DNA from: Clostridia bacterium
Lineage (GTDB): Bacteria; Bacillota; Clostridia; Oscillospirales; Acutalibacteraceae
Direction: 5' to 3'
Length of the DNA stretch: 62,906 nt
Assembly (NCBI GenBank): GCA_017631795.1
Contig: JAGBSO010000034.1
Coordinates: 1 to 62,906, forward strand
The notes below the pieces were generated by a model. The model had not been told where the DNA came from. It did not search any database and saw only the letters and a program-made list of their open reading frames with translations. Made by a program: the position numbers and the translations under genes. Shown piece after piece: positions 24,222 to 35,041 of the stretch; the first letter of the stretch is position 1; each line of letters begins with the position of its first letter.

Positions 24222-25172
24222 TTATTCGTCATCTCGACGAAGAGAAAGTCCAAGAGAATTGAGTTTAGCGATAACCTCATCAAGAGACTTGCGTCCAAGG
24301 TTTCTTACTCTCATCATCTCTTCTTCTGACTTTGAGATCAAATCCTCTACCTTATGAATGTTCGCTCTCTTCAAGCAGTTGAATGAACGAACTGAAAGGT
24401 CAAGTTCCTCAACAGTCATCTCTAAGATCTGAGTCTTAGTATCTTCGCCTGTTTCTATCATTACCTCTGTGCTGCCTGCTTCATCAGACAGGTCAATAAA
24501 GAGGTTGAGATGCTCGTTGAGAATCTTGGCTGCCAAGGAAACCGCATCTTTTGCTGCGATTGTGCCATTGGTCCAAACCTCAAGTGAAAGCTTATCAAAG
24601 TCGGTAACGTCACCGACACGAGCATTTTCTACTTTGTAGTTTACTTTTACAACAGGAGTGTAAATTGAGTCGATTGCTATAACACCGATAACGGGATCAA
24701 GCATCTTCTTGTTACGCTCTGCTGAAACATAGCCTCTGCCAATGTCTGCTGTAAGTTCCATACGAACATGAGCATCAGAATTGAGAGTAGCTATATGCTG
24801 ATCGGGATTGAGGATTTCAACCTCTGAATCAGCCTGAATATCGCCTGCAGTGATTTCACATTCACCATTGCAGTCAATATACATTGTCTTGGGTCCTGAG
24901 CCATGAATTTTCAGAATAACATTCTTTAAGTTCAGAACGATTTCTGTCACATCTTCCTTAACGCCTTCAATTGTTGAAAACTCATGAAGAACACCGTCAA
25001 TGTTCACTGATGTGATAGCATATCCGGGAAGTGAAGACAAAAGAATGCGACGAAGGCTGTTGCCAAGAGTAGTACCATAACCTCTTTCAAGAGGTTCAAC
25101 AATAAACTTGCCGTAGGTACCGTCCTGTGTTAAATCAACAGCGTCAATTCTGGGCTTCTCAATACCTATCAT
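24222..25172 (-). CDS. rpoA: RNA polymerase alpha subunit
   Basis: 316 residues. The N-terminal assembly domain has [21 protein letters not shown] (about 29-49), the dimerisation and beta-contact segment. The C-terminal domain (about 245-312) has [22 protein letters not shown] and [11 protein letters not shown], the UP-element and activator contact surface. AAGGAGG precedes the ATG. Standard position between rpsD and rplQ. Confidence 0.98.
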   Translation of the reverse strand: MIGIEKPRIDAVDLTQDGTYGKFIVEPLERGYGTTLGNSLRRILLSSLPGYAITSVNIDGVLHEFSTIEGVKEDVTEIVLNLKNVILKIHGSGPKTMYIDCNGECEITAGDIQADSEVEILNPDQHIATLNSDAHVRMELTADIGRGYVSAERNKKMLDPVIGVIAIDSIYTPVVKVNYKVENARVGDVTDFDKLSLEVWTNGTIAAKDAVSLAAKILNEHLNLFIDLSDEAGSTEVMIETGEDTKTQILEMTVEELDLSVRSFNCLKRANIHKVEDLISKSEEEMMRVRNLGRKSLDEVIAKLNSLGLSLRRDDE

Positions 25173-25234
25173 TCAAAACCCTCCTTAGATTTTGCAGTCA
25201 TGCTGCTAAACTATGCAGTTTAACCGTTAATCGA

Positions 25235-25852
25235 TTATCTTGAATAGAACTCGACGATGAGATGTTCTTCAACGGGAACTTCAATCTGTTCACGTGTGGG
25301 AAGAGCAACAATTTTTGCTGTGTTGTCATCGCCTGCTTCAAGCCATGCAGGAATTGTTCCTGTCTTCTCGAGGATAGCTTTGAACTTCTCGGAATCAAGG
25401 CTTGCCTTTTTGATTGCTACAACATCGCCTGCTTTGCAAAGGTATGAGGGAATGTCAACTCTCTTACCGTTTACAAGGAAATGGCCATGAGTAACGAGCT
25501 GTCTTGCTTCTGCACGGGAAGTTGCCCAACCGAGTGAATATACAATATTGTCAAGACGGCTTTCACAAATACGAAGTAAGTTGTCACCAGTAACACCTTC
25601 GTGACGAACTGCCATCATGAAATACTTACGGAACTGGCTTTCGCTGAGACCGTAATATCTTCTTGCTGTCTGCTTAGCACGAAGCTGAAGACCATACTCT
25701 GTGAGCTTCTTGCGGCCCTGACCGTGCTGGCCGGGAGCATAGCTGCGGCGTTCAAGTGAACACTTTGAGCTGGTACATCTTTCACCCTTTAAAAAGAGCT
25801 TCTTGCCCTCTCTGCGGCATAACTTACATACCGCACCGGTATATCTTGCCAT
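25235..25852 (-). CDS. rpsD: 30S ribosomal protein S4
   Basis: 205 residues. [23 protein letters not shown], four N-terminal cysteines (zinc-type S4, C9, C12, C26, C31 by eye) and an S4 RNA-binding domain ([23 protein letters not shown], about 93-115). In many bacteria S4 represses its own operon; no evident leader structure was found in the short gap after rpsK. Confidence 0.97.
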   Translation of the reverse strand: MARYTGAVCKLCRREGKKLFLKGERCTSSKCSLERRSYAPGQHGQGRKKLTEYGLQLRAKQTARRYYGLSESQFRKYFMMAVRHEGVTGDNLLRICESRLDNIVYSLGWATSRAEARQLVTHGHFLVNGKRVDIPSYLCKAGDVVAIKKASLDSEKFKAILEKTGTIPAWLEAGDDNTAKIVALPTREQIEVPVEEHLIVEFYSR

Positions 25853-25878
25853 GTGTTAAAACACCTCCAGTTAATCGG

Positions 25879-26280
25879 TTATACACGTCTTCTTTTAGGC
25901 GGACGGCAGCCATTGTGGGGGATGGGAGTAACGTCCTTGATCATGCTTACTTCAAGACCTGCTGTCTGAAGAGCTCTGATAGCTGCTTCTCTTCCCTGAC
26001 CGGGGCCCTTTACGAAAACTTCAACAGTCTTCATGCCGTGCTCGATTGCTGCCTTTGCTGCAGTTTCTGCTGCAGTCTGTGCTGCGAAGGGTGTAGATTT
26101 TCTTGAACCTCTGAAGCCCATTTCGCCTGCACTTGCCCATGAAACTGCATTACCCTGTGTATCGGTAATAGTTACGATGGTGTTGTTAAATGTAGACTGG
26201 ATATGAGCTGCACCGCGTTCAATATTCTTACGCTCACGACGTTTACGAGTAACGCCTTTTTTAGCGGTTGCTTTTGCCAT
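25879..26280 (-). CDS. rpsK: 30S ribosomal protein S11
   Basis: 133 residues. [19 protein letters not shown] and the C-terminal [18 protein letters not shown] are signature S11 sequences. It sits on the 30S platform contacting 16S rRNA helix 45. Located 18 bases after rpsM in the alpha operon. Confidence 0.97.
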   Translation of the reverse strand: MAKATAKKGVTRKRRERKNIERGAAHIQSTFNNTIVTITDTQGNAVSWASAGEMGFRGSRKSTPFAAQTAAETAAKAAIEHGMKTVEVFVKGPGQGREAAIRALQTAGLEVSMIKDVTPIPHNGCRPPKRRRV

Positions 26281-26298
26281 ACTACTATTCCCTCCTTA

Positions 26299-26667
26299 TT
26301 ATTTCTTCTTGTTAGCGATTGTCTTCTTAGGACCTTTTCTTGTACGTGCGTTTGTCTTTGAACGCTGACCTCTTACGGGCAGGTTCTTTCTGTGACGAAC
26401 ACCACGGTAGCATCCTATTTCAACAAGTCTCTTGATATCAAATGCTGTTTCTCTTCTGAGGTCACCTTCTACAGTTACGTAGCGTTCGATGTACTCACGA
26501 AGCTTTGAAACGTCATCTTCGGTCAAATCCTTAACTCTTGTGTCGGGATTTATACCTGTTGCCTTAATAATGTCGCCTGCGGTTTTGCGGCCGATACCAT
26601 AAATATAAGTAAGGCCGATTTCAATTCTCTTCTCTCTGGGAAGATCAACACCGGATATACGCGCCAT
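26299..26667 (-). CDS. rpsM: 30S ribosomal protein S13
   Basis: 122 residues. [21 protein letters not shown] start, the helix-two-turn-helix [10 protein letters not shown], and a basic C-terminal tail ([15 protein letters not shown]) that reaches the P site. First alpha-operon gene after infA and rpmJ. Confidence 0.97.
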   Translation of the reverse strand: MARISGVDLPREKRIEIGLTYIYGIGRKTAGDIIKATGINPDTRVKDLTEDDVSKLREYIERYVTVEGDLRRETAFDIKRLVEIGCYRGVRHRKNLPVRGQRSKTNARTRKGPKKTIANKKK

Positions 26668-26704
26668 TTGTCAGTTGCACCTCCATTACGGTATTATCAG
26701 AGCA

Positions 26705-26818
26705 TTAGCCCTGACGCTGCTTGTGCTTGGGATTTTCACAGATAACCATTACTTTTCCCTTGCGTTTAATGATTTTGCACTTCTCGCAAATTTTCTTTAC
26801 AGAAGGTCTGACTTTCAT
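26705..26818 (-). CDS. rpmJ: 50S ribosomal protein L36
   Basis: 37 residues: [20 protein letters not shown]..., zinc-binding type with C11, C14, C27 and H32. A TAAGGAGG site lies just upstream. This gene is easily missed because of its size; its position between infA and rpsM is the standard one. Confidence 0.95.
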   Translation of the reverse strand: MKVRPSVKKICEKCKIIKRKGKVMVICENPKHKQRQG

Positions 26819-26841
26819 TGTATTACCTCCTTAAAAATTAC

Positions 26842-27060
26842 CTATTTGGATCGCCATGTGATACGGCCTCTTGTAAGGTCGTAGGGCGACATATCAACAG
26901 TTACTTTATCACCGGGGAGAATTCTTATATAGTTCATTCTCAGCTTGCCGGAGATAGTAGCAACTATCTGACGGCCGTTTTCAAGCTCAACCTTGAATGT
27001 TGCATTAGGGAGAGCCTCGACCACTGTACCTTCGACTTCGATCATATCCTGCTTGGACAT
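26842..27060 (-). CDS. infA: translation initiation factor IF-1
   Basis: 72 residues from [11 protein letters not shown], a single OB-fold ending GRITWRSK, which occupies the ribosomal A site during initiation. The start at 27060 (GAGG site upstream) gives the normal length; the longer frame adds MRSNS from the preceding gene's end. Confidence 0.96.
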   Translation of the reverse strand: MSKQDMIEVEGTVVEALPNATFKVELENGRQIVATISGKLRMNYIRILPGDKVTVDMSPYDLTRGRITWRSK

Positions 27061-27061
27061 A

Positions 27062-27322
27062 CTATTTGACCTCACTTTCTTCTGAGCATGAAATGTTTTT
27101 CAATGCTTTTTTCAAAGAACGATTTGTTGCTGTTTCTTCTTCGGTAAGAACATATCGGGTTTTTGCAAGGTGTAAAGGATTTTTCTTCTTCGGTCTTTCA
27201 ACCGGTCTCTCCTTACCGTCGCAAACGAATACTCCTTCATCGGTGATATCTTTCACCGCAAGGAAGTAACCCTTGTCCCTGCCTGCCTTTGATATTACTA
27301 CGCTTCCCTTTATAAGTTCCAT
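27062..27322 (-). CDS. KOW-domain RNA-binding protein (L14e-like)
   Basis: 86 residues. The N-terminal KOW fold ([20 protein letters not shown], about 4-23) resembles eukaryotic/archaeal L14e. A basic middle ([21 protein letters not shown]) and a Ser/Glu-rich tail follow. A small gene of this type sits between map and infA in many Clostridia; a ribosome-associated or RNA-binding role is inferred from the fold and the location. Confidence 0.85.
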   Translation of the reverse strand: MELIKGSVVISKAGRDKGYFLAVKDITDEGVFVCDGKERPVERPKKKNPLHLAKTRYVLTEEETATNRSLKKALKNISCSEESEVK

Positions 27323-27332
27323 GCGGCACCTC

Positions 27333-28088
27333 TTAATCAGGAAGAGTGAGAATCATACATTCACCGTCTTTCGTGATAGCGATTGTATGCTCGAAATGTG
27401 CTGCAAGCTTACCGTCTTTTGTAACGATAGTCCAGCCATCAGACAACTGGTTTACTTCCCATGTTCCCTGATTGATCATCGGCTCTACAGCAATAGTCAT
27501 GCCCGGCAATAAACGTACTCCTCTGCCGGGAGTTCCGAAATTCGGAACCGAAGGGTCTTCATGGAGCTCTTTGCCTATACCGTGTCCGACAAAATCACGG
27601 ACAACGCCGTAGCCTCGCTCCTCGCAATACATCTGCACTGCATTTGAGATATCACCGATTCTGTTGCCAGCGACAGCCTGTTTAAGTCCCACATAAAGGG
27701 ATTCACGGGTCGTGTCGATCAGCCGCTTTGCTTCATCAGAAATTTCTCCGACTGCAAATGTGGCAGCATTATCGCCGTGATAACCGTTTTTCTCAGCTCC
27801 AAGGTCAATGCTGACGATGTCGCCTTCTTTAAGAATACGGTCTTTGCTCGGAATGCCATGTATTACTTCGTTGTTTATGGAAATACATGCAGTGGCAGGA
27901 AAGCCGTATAGCCCGAGAAAGTTGGGTCTTGCACCCTGACTTTCAATATACTTACGGGCTATTGTGTCAATCTCAAGAGTGGAAACTCCGGGTCTGACCG
28001 CTTCACCTGCTACCTTAAGTGCTGTTGCGGCAATTCTTCCCGCCTCACGCATCAGTTCGATTTCCCTGCGTGTCTTCAGCACTACCAT
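27333..28088 (-). CDS. map: methionine aminopeptidase type I
   Basis: 251 residues. Removes the initiator Met from nascent proteins in the cytosol. The five metal ligands of the pita-bread fold are visible: D in SIDLGAEKNGYHGD (two Asp), H in GHGIGKELHEDP, E in VEPMI and E near HFEHTIAI. The short N-terminus marks type Ia. Three bases separate it from adk. Confidence 0.96.
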   Translation of the reverse strand: MVVLKTRREIELMREAGRIAATALKVAGEAVRPGVSTLEIDTIARKYIESQGARPNFLGLYGFPATACISINNEVIHGIPSKDRILKEGDIVSIDLGAEKNGYHGDNAATFAVGEISDEAKRLIDTTRESLYVGLKQAVAGNRIGDISNAVQMYCEERGYGVVRDFVGHGIGKELHEDPSVPNFGTPGRGVRLLPGMTIAVEPMINQGTWEVNQLSDGWTIVTKDGKLAAHFEHTIAITKDGECMILTLPD

Positions 28089-28090
28089 GC

Positions 28091-28723
28091 TTAATCCTCC
28101 AATGCCTTGAAGGTAAGAGCAGTTGTATCTGCAACTTCTTCCTGACCTTCAACGATCACAAGCTTACCTGTCTTGCTGTAGTAATCCTTCAGCGGTTCGG
28201 TTTCGTTGTGATAAATCTTGAGTCTTTCAAGAACTGTTTCGGGAGCATCGTCTTTTCTCTGAACAAGTTCGCCCTTGCAAAGGTTACAAACGCCTTCAAC
28301 TTCGGGTTTCTTGTATTCAAGATGATAAGATGCACCGCATGCTGCACAAACTCTTCTGCCGCCCATTCTGTTTGCAATAGCTTCGTCAGCGACTTCGATA
28401 TCAATAACCTTGTCGATTACGATGCCCATTGTGTCAAGAGCTTCTGCCTGAGGAATTGTGCGGGGGAATCCGTCAAGGATAAATCCGTTGTTACAGTCAT
28501 CGGCTGAAAGTCTTTCTTTTATAATACCGATAACAACCTCATCAGGAACAAGCTTACCTGCTTCGATGAACTCTTTTGCTTTGAGACCCATCTCAGTGCC
28601 GTTCTTGAGAGCTTCACGGATGATATTACCCGTTGAAATTGTGGGGATTCCGAGTTTTTCGCTTACCTTCTCTGCCTGAGTTCCTTTACCGGCTCCGGGA
28701 GCACCGAGAAAAATAATATTCAT
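28091..28723 (-). CDS. adk: adenylate kinase, zinc-lid type
   Basis: 210 residues. Interconverts ATP + AMP and 2 ADP. The P-loop is GAPGAGKGTQ (about 7-16); DGFPRT marks the NMP-binding part. The LID domain carries a four-cysteine zinc site (VCAACG...VCNLCKG, about 128-152), the Gram-positive form. ATG 28723 has AAGGAGG at correct spacing; the ORF seven residues longer overlaps that site. Confidence 0.97.
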   Translation of the reverse strand: MNIIFLGAPGAGKGTQAEKVSEKLGIPTISTGNIIREALKNGTEMGLKAKEFIEAGKLVPDEVVIGIIKERLSADDCNNGFILDGFPRTIPQAEALDTMGIVIDKVIDIEVADEAIANRMGGRRVCAACGASYHLEYKKPEVEGVCNLCKGELVQRKDDAPETVLERLKIYHNETEPLKDYYSKTGKLVIVEGQEEVADTTALTFKALED

Positions 28724-28736
28724 GTTATTTTCCTCC

Positions 28737-30080
28737 TTAGTCAAGGAATCCCTTGTAATGACGCATCATCATCTGGCTCTCGAGCTGACGAACTGTTTCA
28801 AGTGCAACACCTACAAGGATGATGATTGATGTACCACCGAGTGAGATTGAAACACCTGTTGTTCCGTCTGTGCCAACCTGATTTGCCCATGTACAGATCA
28901 GGCTTGTGATCTGTGAATAGAGAATCGGGAAGAGAGCAACAACGCTGAGAAGAAGTGCGCCGAGAAGAACTATCTTCGAAATTACTCTTGCGATATAATC
29001 TGAAGTGGGACGACCTGTACGAACGCCGGGGATTGTACCGCTGTTCTTTGCAAGGTTGTTTGCCATTTCAATGGGATTATACTGGATTGAAGAGTAGAAA
29101 TATGCGAAGAAGATGATAAGAACAAAGTAAATTATTGAGTAAGCCCAATGTTCTGTTGTGAATACCTTGAAGAAAGTATTCCAGCCTGACTCTGCATCAA
29201 CATTTACAAACATCTGTATTGTTGAAGGAAGAGAGAGGATTGAGCTTGCGAAGATAACGGGGAGAACACCTGACATATTAACCTTGATGGGAATATTTGA
29301 GCTCTGTCCGCCGTACATCTTTCTGCCTACAACACGCTTTGAATACTGCACAGGAATTCTGCGTTCTGCGTTGTCCATCCATACGATGAAAACAACGAGA
29401 AGGAGAAGGCTTACAACTGCAATGGGAACAAGTGCGTAATAAATACCACCGAATGTCATGTAGCCGTAAATCTGTGTTGCGTACTGAGGAATTCTTGAAA
29501 CGATACCGGCAAAAAGGATAATTGAAATACCGTTGCCGATACCCTTGTCGTTAATCTGTTCACCGAGCCACATTGTTACTGCAGTACCGGCTGTCAGAAT
29601 AAGGATAATTGCAATTGCCTGGAAAACTTCACCGAAAGTGCTGCTTGTTGCTGTAAGAGCATCTCTGCTGCGAAGGAATACATAATATGCAGTACCCTGG
29701 AGAATACCAAGAGCTACTGTTGTATATCTTGTAATCTTTGCAATCTTCTTTCTGCCCTCTTCACCCTCTTTTGAAAGTCTTTCAAGAGCGGGGATAGCAA
29801 CTGTAAGAAGCTGAATAATGATCGATGAGTTAATGTACGGTGTGATCGACAATGCGAAGATCGTACCGAAGTTGAAAGCATCACCTGACATCATGTTGAT
29901 GTAATCAAGGAATGTTGCAGTTGTTGTTGTGTTTGATCCGAGGATACCGCCTTCACCTATGTTAAGGAAAGGTACGGGGATTGCTGCACCAAGTCTGCAA
30001 ATCAAAATGATTAATGCTGTGAAGAGAATTTTCTTTCTCAGCTCAGGTATTCTCCAGGCGTTTTTAATCGTCTGAATCAT
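28737..30080 (-). CDS. secY: protein translocase subunit SecY
   Basis: 447 residues, ten membrane helices. The N-terminus RIPELRKKILFTALIILICRLGAAIPVP is typical, as are the cytoplasmic loop KRVVGRKMYGGQSS, and TAGTAVTMWLGEQINDKGIGNGIS. Channel of the Sec pathway, used by the many exported proteins of this window. AGGAGAG precedes the ATG. Confidence 0.97.
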   Translation of the reverse strand: MIQTIKNAWRIPELRKKILFTALIILICRLGAAIPVPFLNIGEGGILGSNTTTTATFLDYINMMSGDAFNFGTIFALSITPYINSSIIIQLLTVAIPALERLSKEGEEGRKKIAKITRYTTVALGILQGTAYYVFLRSRDALTATSSTFGEVFQAIAIILILTAGTAVTMWLGEQINDKGIGNGISIILFAGIVSRIPQYATQIYGYMTFGGIYYALVPIAVVSLLLLVVFIVWMDNAERRIPVQYSKRVVGRKMYGGQSSNIPIKVNMSGVLPVIFASSILSLPSTIQMFVNVDAESGWNTFFKVFTTEHWAYSIIYFVLIIFFAYFYSSIQYNPIEMANNLAKNSGTIPGVRTGRPTSDYIARVISKIVLLGALLLSVVALFPILYSQITSLICTWANQVGTDGTTGVSISLGGTSIIILVGVALETVRQLESQMMMRHYKGFLD

Positions 30081-30134
30081 TTAACACACTCTCCTAACTT
30101 TTTCGGATTAACCGAATCAGATCATGTGGTGTAA

Positions 30135-30578
30135 TTAAAGAACTTCTGCTGTACCGCCGGCTGCTTCGATCTTTGCCTTTGCGCCTGCGGAGAAAGCGTT
30201 AGCTTTAATTGTGAGTTTCTTTGTGATTTCGCCGTTACCCAGAACTTTAACACCATCAAGTTCGTCTTTGATAAGACCTGCACTCTTGAGAGCTTCGATA
30301 TCAACGATTGCGCCTTCTTCGAACTTCTCATCGATTGCTGATACATTTACGATAGCAATTTCTTTTGCGAAGATGTTGTTGAAGCCTCTCTTGGGTATAC
30401 GTCTCTGAAGGGGCATCTGACCGCCTTCAAATCCCGGACGGGGACCTGAACCGGCACGAGCTTTCTGACCCTTGTGACCTTTACCGGCTGTTTTACCCTG
30501 GCCTGAAGCAGGACCACGGCCTACACGCTTTGAAGGTCTGTTTGAACCTGCAGCAGGTGCTAACTCATGTAATCTCAT
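30135..30578 (-). CDS. rplO: 50S ribosomal protein L15
   Basis: 147 residues. [38 protein letters not shown] is the Gly/Lys-rich L15 N-terminal extension; the globular C-terminal part follows. AAAGGAT precedes the ATG. Normal spc-operon position before secY. Confidence 0.97.
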   Translation of the reverse strand: MRLHELAPAAGSNRPSKRVGRGPASGQGKTAGKGHKGQKARAGSGPRPGFEGGQMPLQRRIPKRGFNNIFAKEIAIVNVSAIDEKFEEGAIVDIEALKSAGLIKDELDGVKVLGNGEITKKLTIKANAFSAGAKAKIEAAGGTAEVL

Positions 30579-30598
30579 TAGTTTGACCCATCCTTTCT

Positions 30599-30778
30599 TT
30601 AAGCTTCGGTTACTTCGATAAGATGAGAAACCTTCTTGATCTTACCGAGAGTCTGAGGATTGTTAGGCTGAACAACCTCATCACCGATTTTACGAAGACC
30701 GAGTGCATAAACGGTAGCAATCTGATCTTTCTTGCTGCCTATAAGGCTTTTAACAAGTTTAACTTTTACGTCTGCCAT
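30599..30778 (-). CDS. rpmD: 50S ribosomal protein L30
   Basis: 59 residues from [14 protein letters not shown], single ferredoxin-like fold of the short bacterial L30. AAGGAG lies 8 bases before ATG 30778; the in-frame ATG three codons upstream overlaps the site. Confidence 0.95.
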   Translation of the reverse strand: MADVKVKLVKSLIGSKKDQIATVYALGLRKIGDEVVQPNNPQTLGKIKKVSHLIEVTEA

Positions 30779-30790
30779 ACCGTCCACTCC

Positions 30791-31294
30791 TTAACCTATA
30801 ACTTCTTTAACTGTTTTGCCCCTTGTTGCTGCAACAGTTTCAACAGCACGAAGCTGTGAAAGACCGTTGATTGTAGCTCTTACTACGTTGCAGGGGTTAT
30901 TTGAACGAAGAGCCTTTGTACGGATATCCTTGATACCAACCATTTCAACAACTGCACGGACGGGACCACCTGCGATAACGCCGGTACCGGGTGCTGCGGG
31001 CTTGAGAAGTACAACGCCTGCGCCGAACTTACCCATAACCTCGTGAGAAATTGTTGTACCTCTGAGGGGTACTGTAATAAGATTCTTCTTTGCGTCCTCG
31101 ATACCCTTACGGATTGCATCGGGTACTTCACCGGACTTACCGAGACCGAAGCCGATTGTGCCGTTCTGATCTCCGACTACTACGAGAGCGGAGAACTTCA
31201 TAATACGACCACCCTTAACAGTCTTTGATACACGGTTAATAGCTACGACTCTTTCCTGAAGCTCTTCTCTTTCCTGTGTTTCAAACTTAGCCAA
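30791..31294 (-). CDS. rpsE: 30S ribosomal protein S5 (TTG start)
   Basis: 167 residues. The double-stranded RNA-binding domain [28 protein letters not shown] and C-terminal domain ([21 protein letters not shown]) are diagnostic; S5 contributes to decoding accuracy. The only well-placed start is TTG at 31294, 8-9 bases behind GGGAGG, giving (M)[11 protein letters not shown]. The ATG 14 codons upstream lies inside the ribosome binding region and the rplR end. Confidence 0.95.
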   Translation of the reverse strand: MAKFETQEREELQERVVAINRVSKTVKGGRIMKFSALVVVGDQNGTIGFGLGKSGEVPDAIRKGIEDAKKNLITVPLRGTTISHEVMGKFGAGVVLLKPAAPGTGVIAGGPVRAVVEMVGIKDIRTKALRSNNPCNVVRATINGLSQLRAVETVAATRGKTVKEVIG

Positions 31295-31313
31295 AAGTAT
31301 TTCCTCCCTTTCG

Positions 31314-31673
31314 TTAGAAATCAAGTCCGCCCTCACGAGCGCCTTCGGCCAAGTTTGCTACACGGCCGTGATAAATGTATCCGCCACGGTCAAAAACGCA
31401 TTCTTTGATGCCTTTTTCAGCCGCACGTTCTGCGATTTTCTTACCTACTGCCTTAGCAGCGTCAATGTTGCCGCCGTATTCTGTGAAATCCTTTTCAACA
31501 GAAGAAGCTGCTGCAAGAGTTACACCCTTATCGTCATCAATAAGCTGAGCGTAAATGTGCTTAAGGGAGCGGAATACATTGAGGCGAGGACACTCTGCTG
31601 TGCCGTAAACCTTGCCGCGAACTCTTTTATGACGCTGAATTCGTGCCTGTTTTGTATCAGGTCTCTTTACCAT
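31314..31673 (-). CDS. rplR: 50S ribosomal protein L18
   Basis: 119 residues. [26 protein letters not shown] and the end [17 protein letters not shown] (seen as [17 protein letters not shown]) are signature L18; binds 5S rRNA. AAAGGAG precedes the ATG. Confidence 0.97.
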   Translation of the reverse strand: MVKRPDTKQARIQRHKRVRGKVYGTAECPRLNVFRSLKHIYAQLIDDDKGVTLAAASSVEKDFTEYGGNIDAAKAVGKKIAERAAEKGIKECVFDRGGYIYHGRVANLAEGAREGGLDF

Positions 31674-31691
31674 GTTATATTCACTCCTTTA

Positions 31692-32234
31692 TTATTTACC
31701 CTTACCAGCTTTACCTTCCTTGCGTCTTACATGCTCATCAGAGTATCTGATACCCTTGCCCTTGTAAGGTTCGGGAGGACGAACGCCTCTGATTTCAGCT
31801 GCAATCTGACCAACCATCTGTTTGTCAGCGCCGGAAACTACTATCTGGTTAGGTGAGGGACATGTGATTGTGATTCCTTCGGGAGCAGCTATTGTAACTG
31901 TGTGTGAATAACCAACTGAAAGAACTACATCCTTACCCTGCATGCTTGCACGGTAACCGATACCAACGATATCAAGTGTCTTTGAGTAACCGTTGCTTAC
32001 ACCCTCAACCATGTTAGCGATGAGTGTACGTGTGAGACCGTGAAGTGATCTGTTTTCTTTTTCATCGTTGGGACGAGTAACGTTGATAACGTCGCCGTCC
32101 TTAGCGATTGTCATATTGCTGTTAAATGTTCCGGAAAGAGTACCCTTGGGACCTTTGACTGTTACTGCGCTACCGTCGATAGTAACTTCAACACCAGCCG
32201 GAACTGTAATGGGCTTTCTGCCTATACGTGACAT
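31692..32234 (-). CDS. rplF: 50S ribosomal protein L6
   Basis: 180 residues, two repeated L6 domains. [15 protein letters not shown] start and the conserved [15 protein letters not shown] near the end contact 23S rRNA by the factor-binding centre. AAGGAGG site upstream. Confidence 0.97.
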   Translation of the reverse strand: MSRIGRKPITVPAGVEVTIDGSAVTVKGPKGTLSGTFNSNMTIAKDGDVINVTRPNDEKENRSLHGLTRTLIANMVEGVSNGYSKTLDIVGIGYRASMQGKDVVLSVGYSHTVTIAAPEGITITCPSPNQIVVSGADKQMVGQIAAEIRGVRPPEPYKGKGIRYSDEHVRRKEGKAGKGK

Positions 32235-32248
32235 CCCGTTGTACCTCC

Positions 32249-32647
32249 TTACCAGATGTATGCAAGAACTTCGCCGCCAACGTTAGCTTTACGAGCGTTC
32301 TTGTCAGTCATAATACCCTTGTTTGTTGAGATGATTGCGATGCCGAGACCATTGATAACTCTGGGCATATTCTCAACGTCTGTGTAGATACGCAGGCCGG
32401 GCTTTGAAACTCTGCGTATACCCATAATTGAGGGAGCTTTGTTGGGGCCATACTTGAGAGCGATCTCAATCATGCCCTGCTTGTTGTCCTCAATTACCTT
32501 GAAACTCTTTACATAACCTTCATCAACGAGAATCTGAGCAATAGCCTTCTTAACGTTTGATGCAGGAACTGTTACTGTGTCATGCTTAGCAGAAACAGCG
32601 TTTCTGATTCTGGTGAGCATATCAGCAACTGAATCGGTAATCTGCAT
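32249..32647 (-). CDS. rpsH: 30S ribosomal protein S8
   Basis: 132 residues. [21 protein letters not shown] start and C-terminal [19 protein letters not shown] motif are diagnostic of S8, a primary 16S rRNA binder and, in some bacteria, spc operon repressor. Good AGGAGG upstream. Confidence 0.97.
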   Translation of the reverse strand: MQITDSVADMLTRIRNAVSAKHDTVTVPASNVKKAIAQILVDEGYVKSFKVIEDNKQGMIEIALKYGPNKAPSIMGIRRVSKPGLRIYTDVENMPRVINGLGIAIISTNKGIMTDKNARKANVGGEVLAYIW

Positions 32648-32660
32648 TGCTTCTTCCTCC

Positions 32661-32846
32661 TTACCAGCTTGCTTTCTTTACTCCGGGGATCTGACCTGCA
32701 TGAGCCAGTTCTCTGAAGCATATACGACATACACCGTACTTACGGAGATAAGCGTGGGGTCTGCCGCAAATTTTACATCTGTTGTGCTGTCTTGTTGAAT
32801 ACTTAGCAGGAGCTGCTGCTCTTACTTTCTGTGATGTCTTTGCCAT
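32661..32846 (-). CDS. rpsZ: 30S ribosomal protein S14 type Z
   Basis: 61 residues, the short zinc-binding S14 with [20 protein letters not shown] (two CxxC pairs, about 24-43). Gram-positive type. AAGGAGG upstream. Confidence 0.96.
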   Translation of the reverse strand: MAKTSQKVRAAAPAKYSTRQHNRCKICGRPHAYLRKYGVCRICFRELAHAGQIPGVKKASW

Positions 32847-32858
32847 TTAAACCCCTCC

Positions 32859-33398
32859 TTACTTTGCGAACGGTGCGCCCATTAAGCTTAAAAGCTCACG
32901 AGCTTCTTCGTCTGTGGGTGCTGTAGTAACGATACAGATATCCATACCACGCACTTTGTCAATTTTATCGTACTCGATTTCGGGGAAGATAAGCTGTTCT
33001 CTGATACCCATTGAATAGTTACCTCTTCCGTCGAATGAGTTGGGATTGATACCTCTGAAGTCACGAACTCTGGGAAGTGCGAGATTGAAGAATCTGTCAA
33101 GGAATTCATACATCTTCTCGCCTCTGAGTGTAACTTTAACACCGTTAGGCATACCTTCACGAAGCTTGAAGTTAGCAACTGACTTCTTAGCGTTACAAAC
33201 TACAGCTTTCTGACCTGTGATAAGACCAAGGTCACGGATAACTGCGTCGATAGCCTTAGGATTTTCTCTTGCTTCACCGCATCCTACGTTGATAATAACC
33301 TTATCAATCTTAGGAATCTGCATAACGCACTTGTAACTGAATTTCTTCATAAGTGCGGGAGCAAATTCTGCTTTATACATTTCTCTAAGTCTTGCCAT
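32859..33398 (-). CDS. rplE: 50S ribosomal protein L5
   Basis: 179 residues. Motifs [21 protein letters not shown] and [21 protein letters not shown] identify L5, which bridges 5S rRNA and the P-site tRNA. AAGGAGG upstream. Confidence 0.97.
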   Translation of the reverse strand: MARLREMYKAEFAPALMKKFSYKCVMQIPKIDKVIINVGCGEARENPKAIDAVIRDLGLITGQKAVVCNAKKSVANFKLREGMPNGVKVTLRGEKMYEFLDRFFNLALPRVRDFRGINPNSFDGRGNYSMGIREQLIFPEIEYDKIDKVRGMDICIVTTAPTDEEARELLSLMGAPFAK

Positions 33399-33415
33399 TG
33401 TTTTGCTCCTCCTTA

Positions 33416-33742
33416 TTATTCAAACTTAGCGCCGCAATCGGCTTTCTTACAAACACGGACTTTCTTGCCCTTGTCATCGATCATGTGGCCAACTCTTGTG
33501 GGTCTGCCGCACTTGGGGCAAACGAGCTGAACCTTGTCAGCATAAAGAGCGCTTTCAGCCTTGATGATGCCGCCTGCTTCGCCCATCTTACGAGGCTTAA
33601 CATGCTTTGAAACGATGTTTACGCCTTCAACGATGACCTTGCCTTCTGAAGGGCTTACCTGAAGTACTTTGCCCTGCTTGCCGCGGTCTTTACCGTTGAT
33701 AACTACAACCTTATCGCCGGTCTTTACATGTACTTTACTCAT
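33416..33742 (-). CDS. rplX: 50S ribosomal protein L24 with zinc-ribbon tail
   Basis: 108 residues. N-terminal KOW motif ([21 protein letters not shown]) that starts 50S assembly; the C-terminal part carries CPKC and CKKADC, a zinc-ribbon-like extension found in many Firmicutes L24. GGGAGGT upstream. Confidence 0.97.
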   Translation of the reverse strand: MSKVHVKTGDKVVVINGKDRGKQGKVLQVSPSEGKVIVEGVNIVSKHVKPRKMGEAGGIIKAESALYADKVQLVCPKCGRPTRVGHMIDDKGKKVRVCKKADCGAKFE

Positions 33743-33757
33743 TATCTTACCTCCCGA

Positions 33758-34126
33758 TTACAGAACCTCAGGAGCAAGGCTGAGGATCTTTGAATAATCA
33801 TGATCTCTGAGCTCTCTTGCTACAGGTCCAAAGATTCGTGTACCCTTCGGGTTCTTATCTTCTTTAATGATTACGGCTGCATTTTCGTCGAAACGAATGT
33901 ATGTGCCGTCTTCACGGCGAACGCCCTTAGCTGAACGGACAACTACGGCCTTAACTACATCGCCTTTTTTTACAACGCCGCCGGGCGTAGCTTTCTTAAC
34001 AGAAGCTACAATAACATCGCCGATATTGGCGTATCTTCTGCCGGTACCACCGAGAACACGGATGCACATGATTTCCTTAGCACCTGTGTTGTCAGCAACC
34101 TTGAGAAGTGTCTGCTGCTGTACCAT
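33758..34126 (-). CDS. rplN: 50S ribosomal protein L14
   Basis: 122 residues. [27 protein letters not shown] is the conserved start, with [12 protein letters not shown] and GPVARELR; subunit-interface protein. AGGAGG upstream; 12 bases from rpsQ. Confidence 0.98.
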   Translation of the reverse strand: MVQQQTLLKVADNTGAKEIMCIRVLGGTGRRYANIGDVIVASVKKATPGGVVKKGDVVKAVVVRSAKGVRREDGTYIRFDENAAVIIKEDKNPKGTRIFGPVARELRDHDYSKILSLAPEVL

Positions 34127-34138
34127 GGGTAGTCCTCC

Positions 34139-34393
34139 TTATTTAGCTTTCTCGATGATTTCAACAACGCGCCATCTCTTGTCTTTTGAAAGAGGACGTG
34201 TTTCCATCACCTTAACACGGTCACCGATACCACACTCGTTAAGTTCATCATGAGCCTTAAGCTTGATAGTGCGGTTAACGATCTTCTTATAAAGCGGGTG
34301 TCTTACACGGTCTTTAACTGAAACGACAACAGTTTTGTCCATCTTGTCGCTTGTTACCATGCCGACACGAGTTTTTCTTAAATTTCTGTCCAT
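34139..34393 (-). CDS. rpsQ: 30S ribosomal protein S17
   Basis: 84 residues from [21 protein letters not shown], an OB-fold with [33 protein letters not shown] at proper spacing sets ATG 34393 over an upstream in-frame ATG. Confidence 0.96.
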   Translation of the reverse strand: MDRNLRKTRVGMVTSDKMDKTVVVSVKDRVRHPLYKKIVNRTIKLKAHDELNECGIGDRVKVMETRPLSKDKRWRVVEIIEKAK

Positions 34394-34410
34394 TACCGAT
34401 ATCCTCCTTA

Positions 34411-34614
34411 TCAAGCATCTTTGCCGTGGAGTTCAACATCACGCTGAACAGTAAGGATTCTTGCGATATCCTTTTTAACGGCACTGATACGTGTGGGGTT
34501 TTCGAGCTGGTTGATGGCCTGCTGGAAGCGCAGCTTGAAAAGCTCGTCCTTCAGCTCAAGAAGCTTAGCATCCAACTCCTGGGCGGACATTTTTCTGATT
34601 TCACTGGCTTTCAT
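34411..34614 (-). CDS. rpmC: 50S ribosomal protein L29
   Basis: 67 residues, two-helix protein: [26 protein letters not shown] is the conserved core, located beside the exit tunnel. Its ATG overlaps the rplP stop (34614). Confidence 0.97.
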   Translation of the reverse strand: MKASEIRKMSAQELDAKLLELKDELFKLRFQQAINQLENPTRISAVKKDIARILTVQRDVELHGKDA

Positions 34615-35039
34615 TACTGCTCACCACCCTGTTCTTCCTTAGTTACAAACTTACACTTGATGGGAAGTTTGTTTGCAGCGAGACGCATAGCTTCACGAGC
34701 TACTTCTTCGCTTACACCGGCAACTTCAAACATAACTCTGCCGGGTTTAACAACTGCTACCCAATATTCCGGAGAACCTTTACCTGAACCCATTCGAGTT
34801 TCAGCAGGCTTCTCTGTGATCGGCTTATCGGGGAATATTTTGATCCAAACCTTACCGCCTCTTTTTGTGTATCTTGTCATAGCGATACGGGCAGCTTCAA
34901 TCTGGTTTGATGTGATCCAAGCGGGCTCAAGTGCTACAAGACCGAAGTCACCGTAGTTAACTTTGTTACCACGCATTGCCTTACCTGTAAGGCGGCCTCT
35001 CTGTACTCTGCGGTATTTAACGCGCTTAGGAAGTAACAT
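34614..35039 (-). CDS. rplP: 50S ribosomal protein L16
   Basis: 141 residues. [43 protein letters not shown] and [19 protein letters not shown] are typical; helps position A-site tRNA. Confidence 0.98.
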   Translation of the reverse strand: MLLPKRVKYRRVQRGRLTGKAMRGNKVNYGDFGLVALEPAWITSNQIEAARIAMTRYTKRGGKVWIKIFPDKPITEKPAETRMGSGKGSPEYWVAVVKPGRVMFEVAGVSEEVAREAMRLAANKLPIKCKFVTKEEQGGEQ

Positions 35040-35041
35040 TA

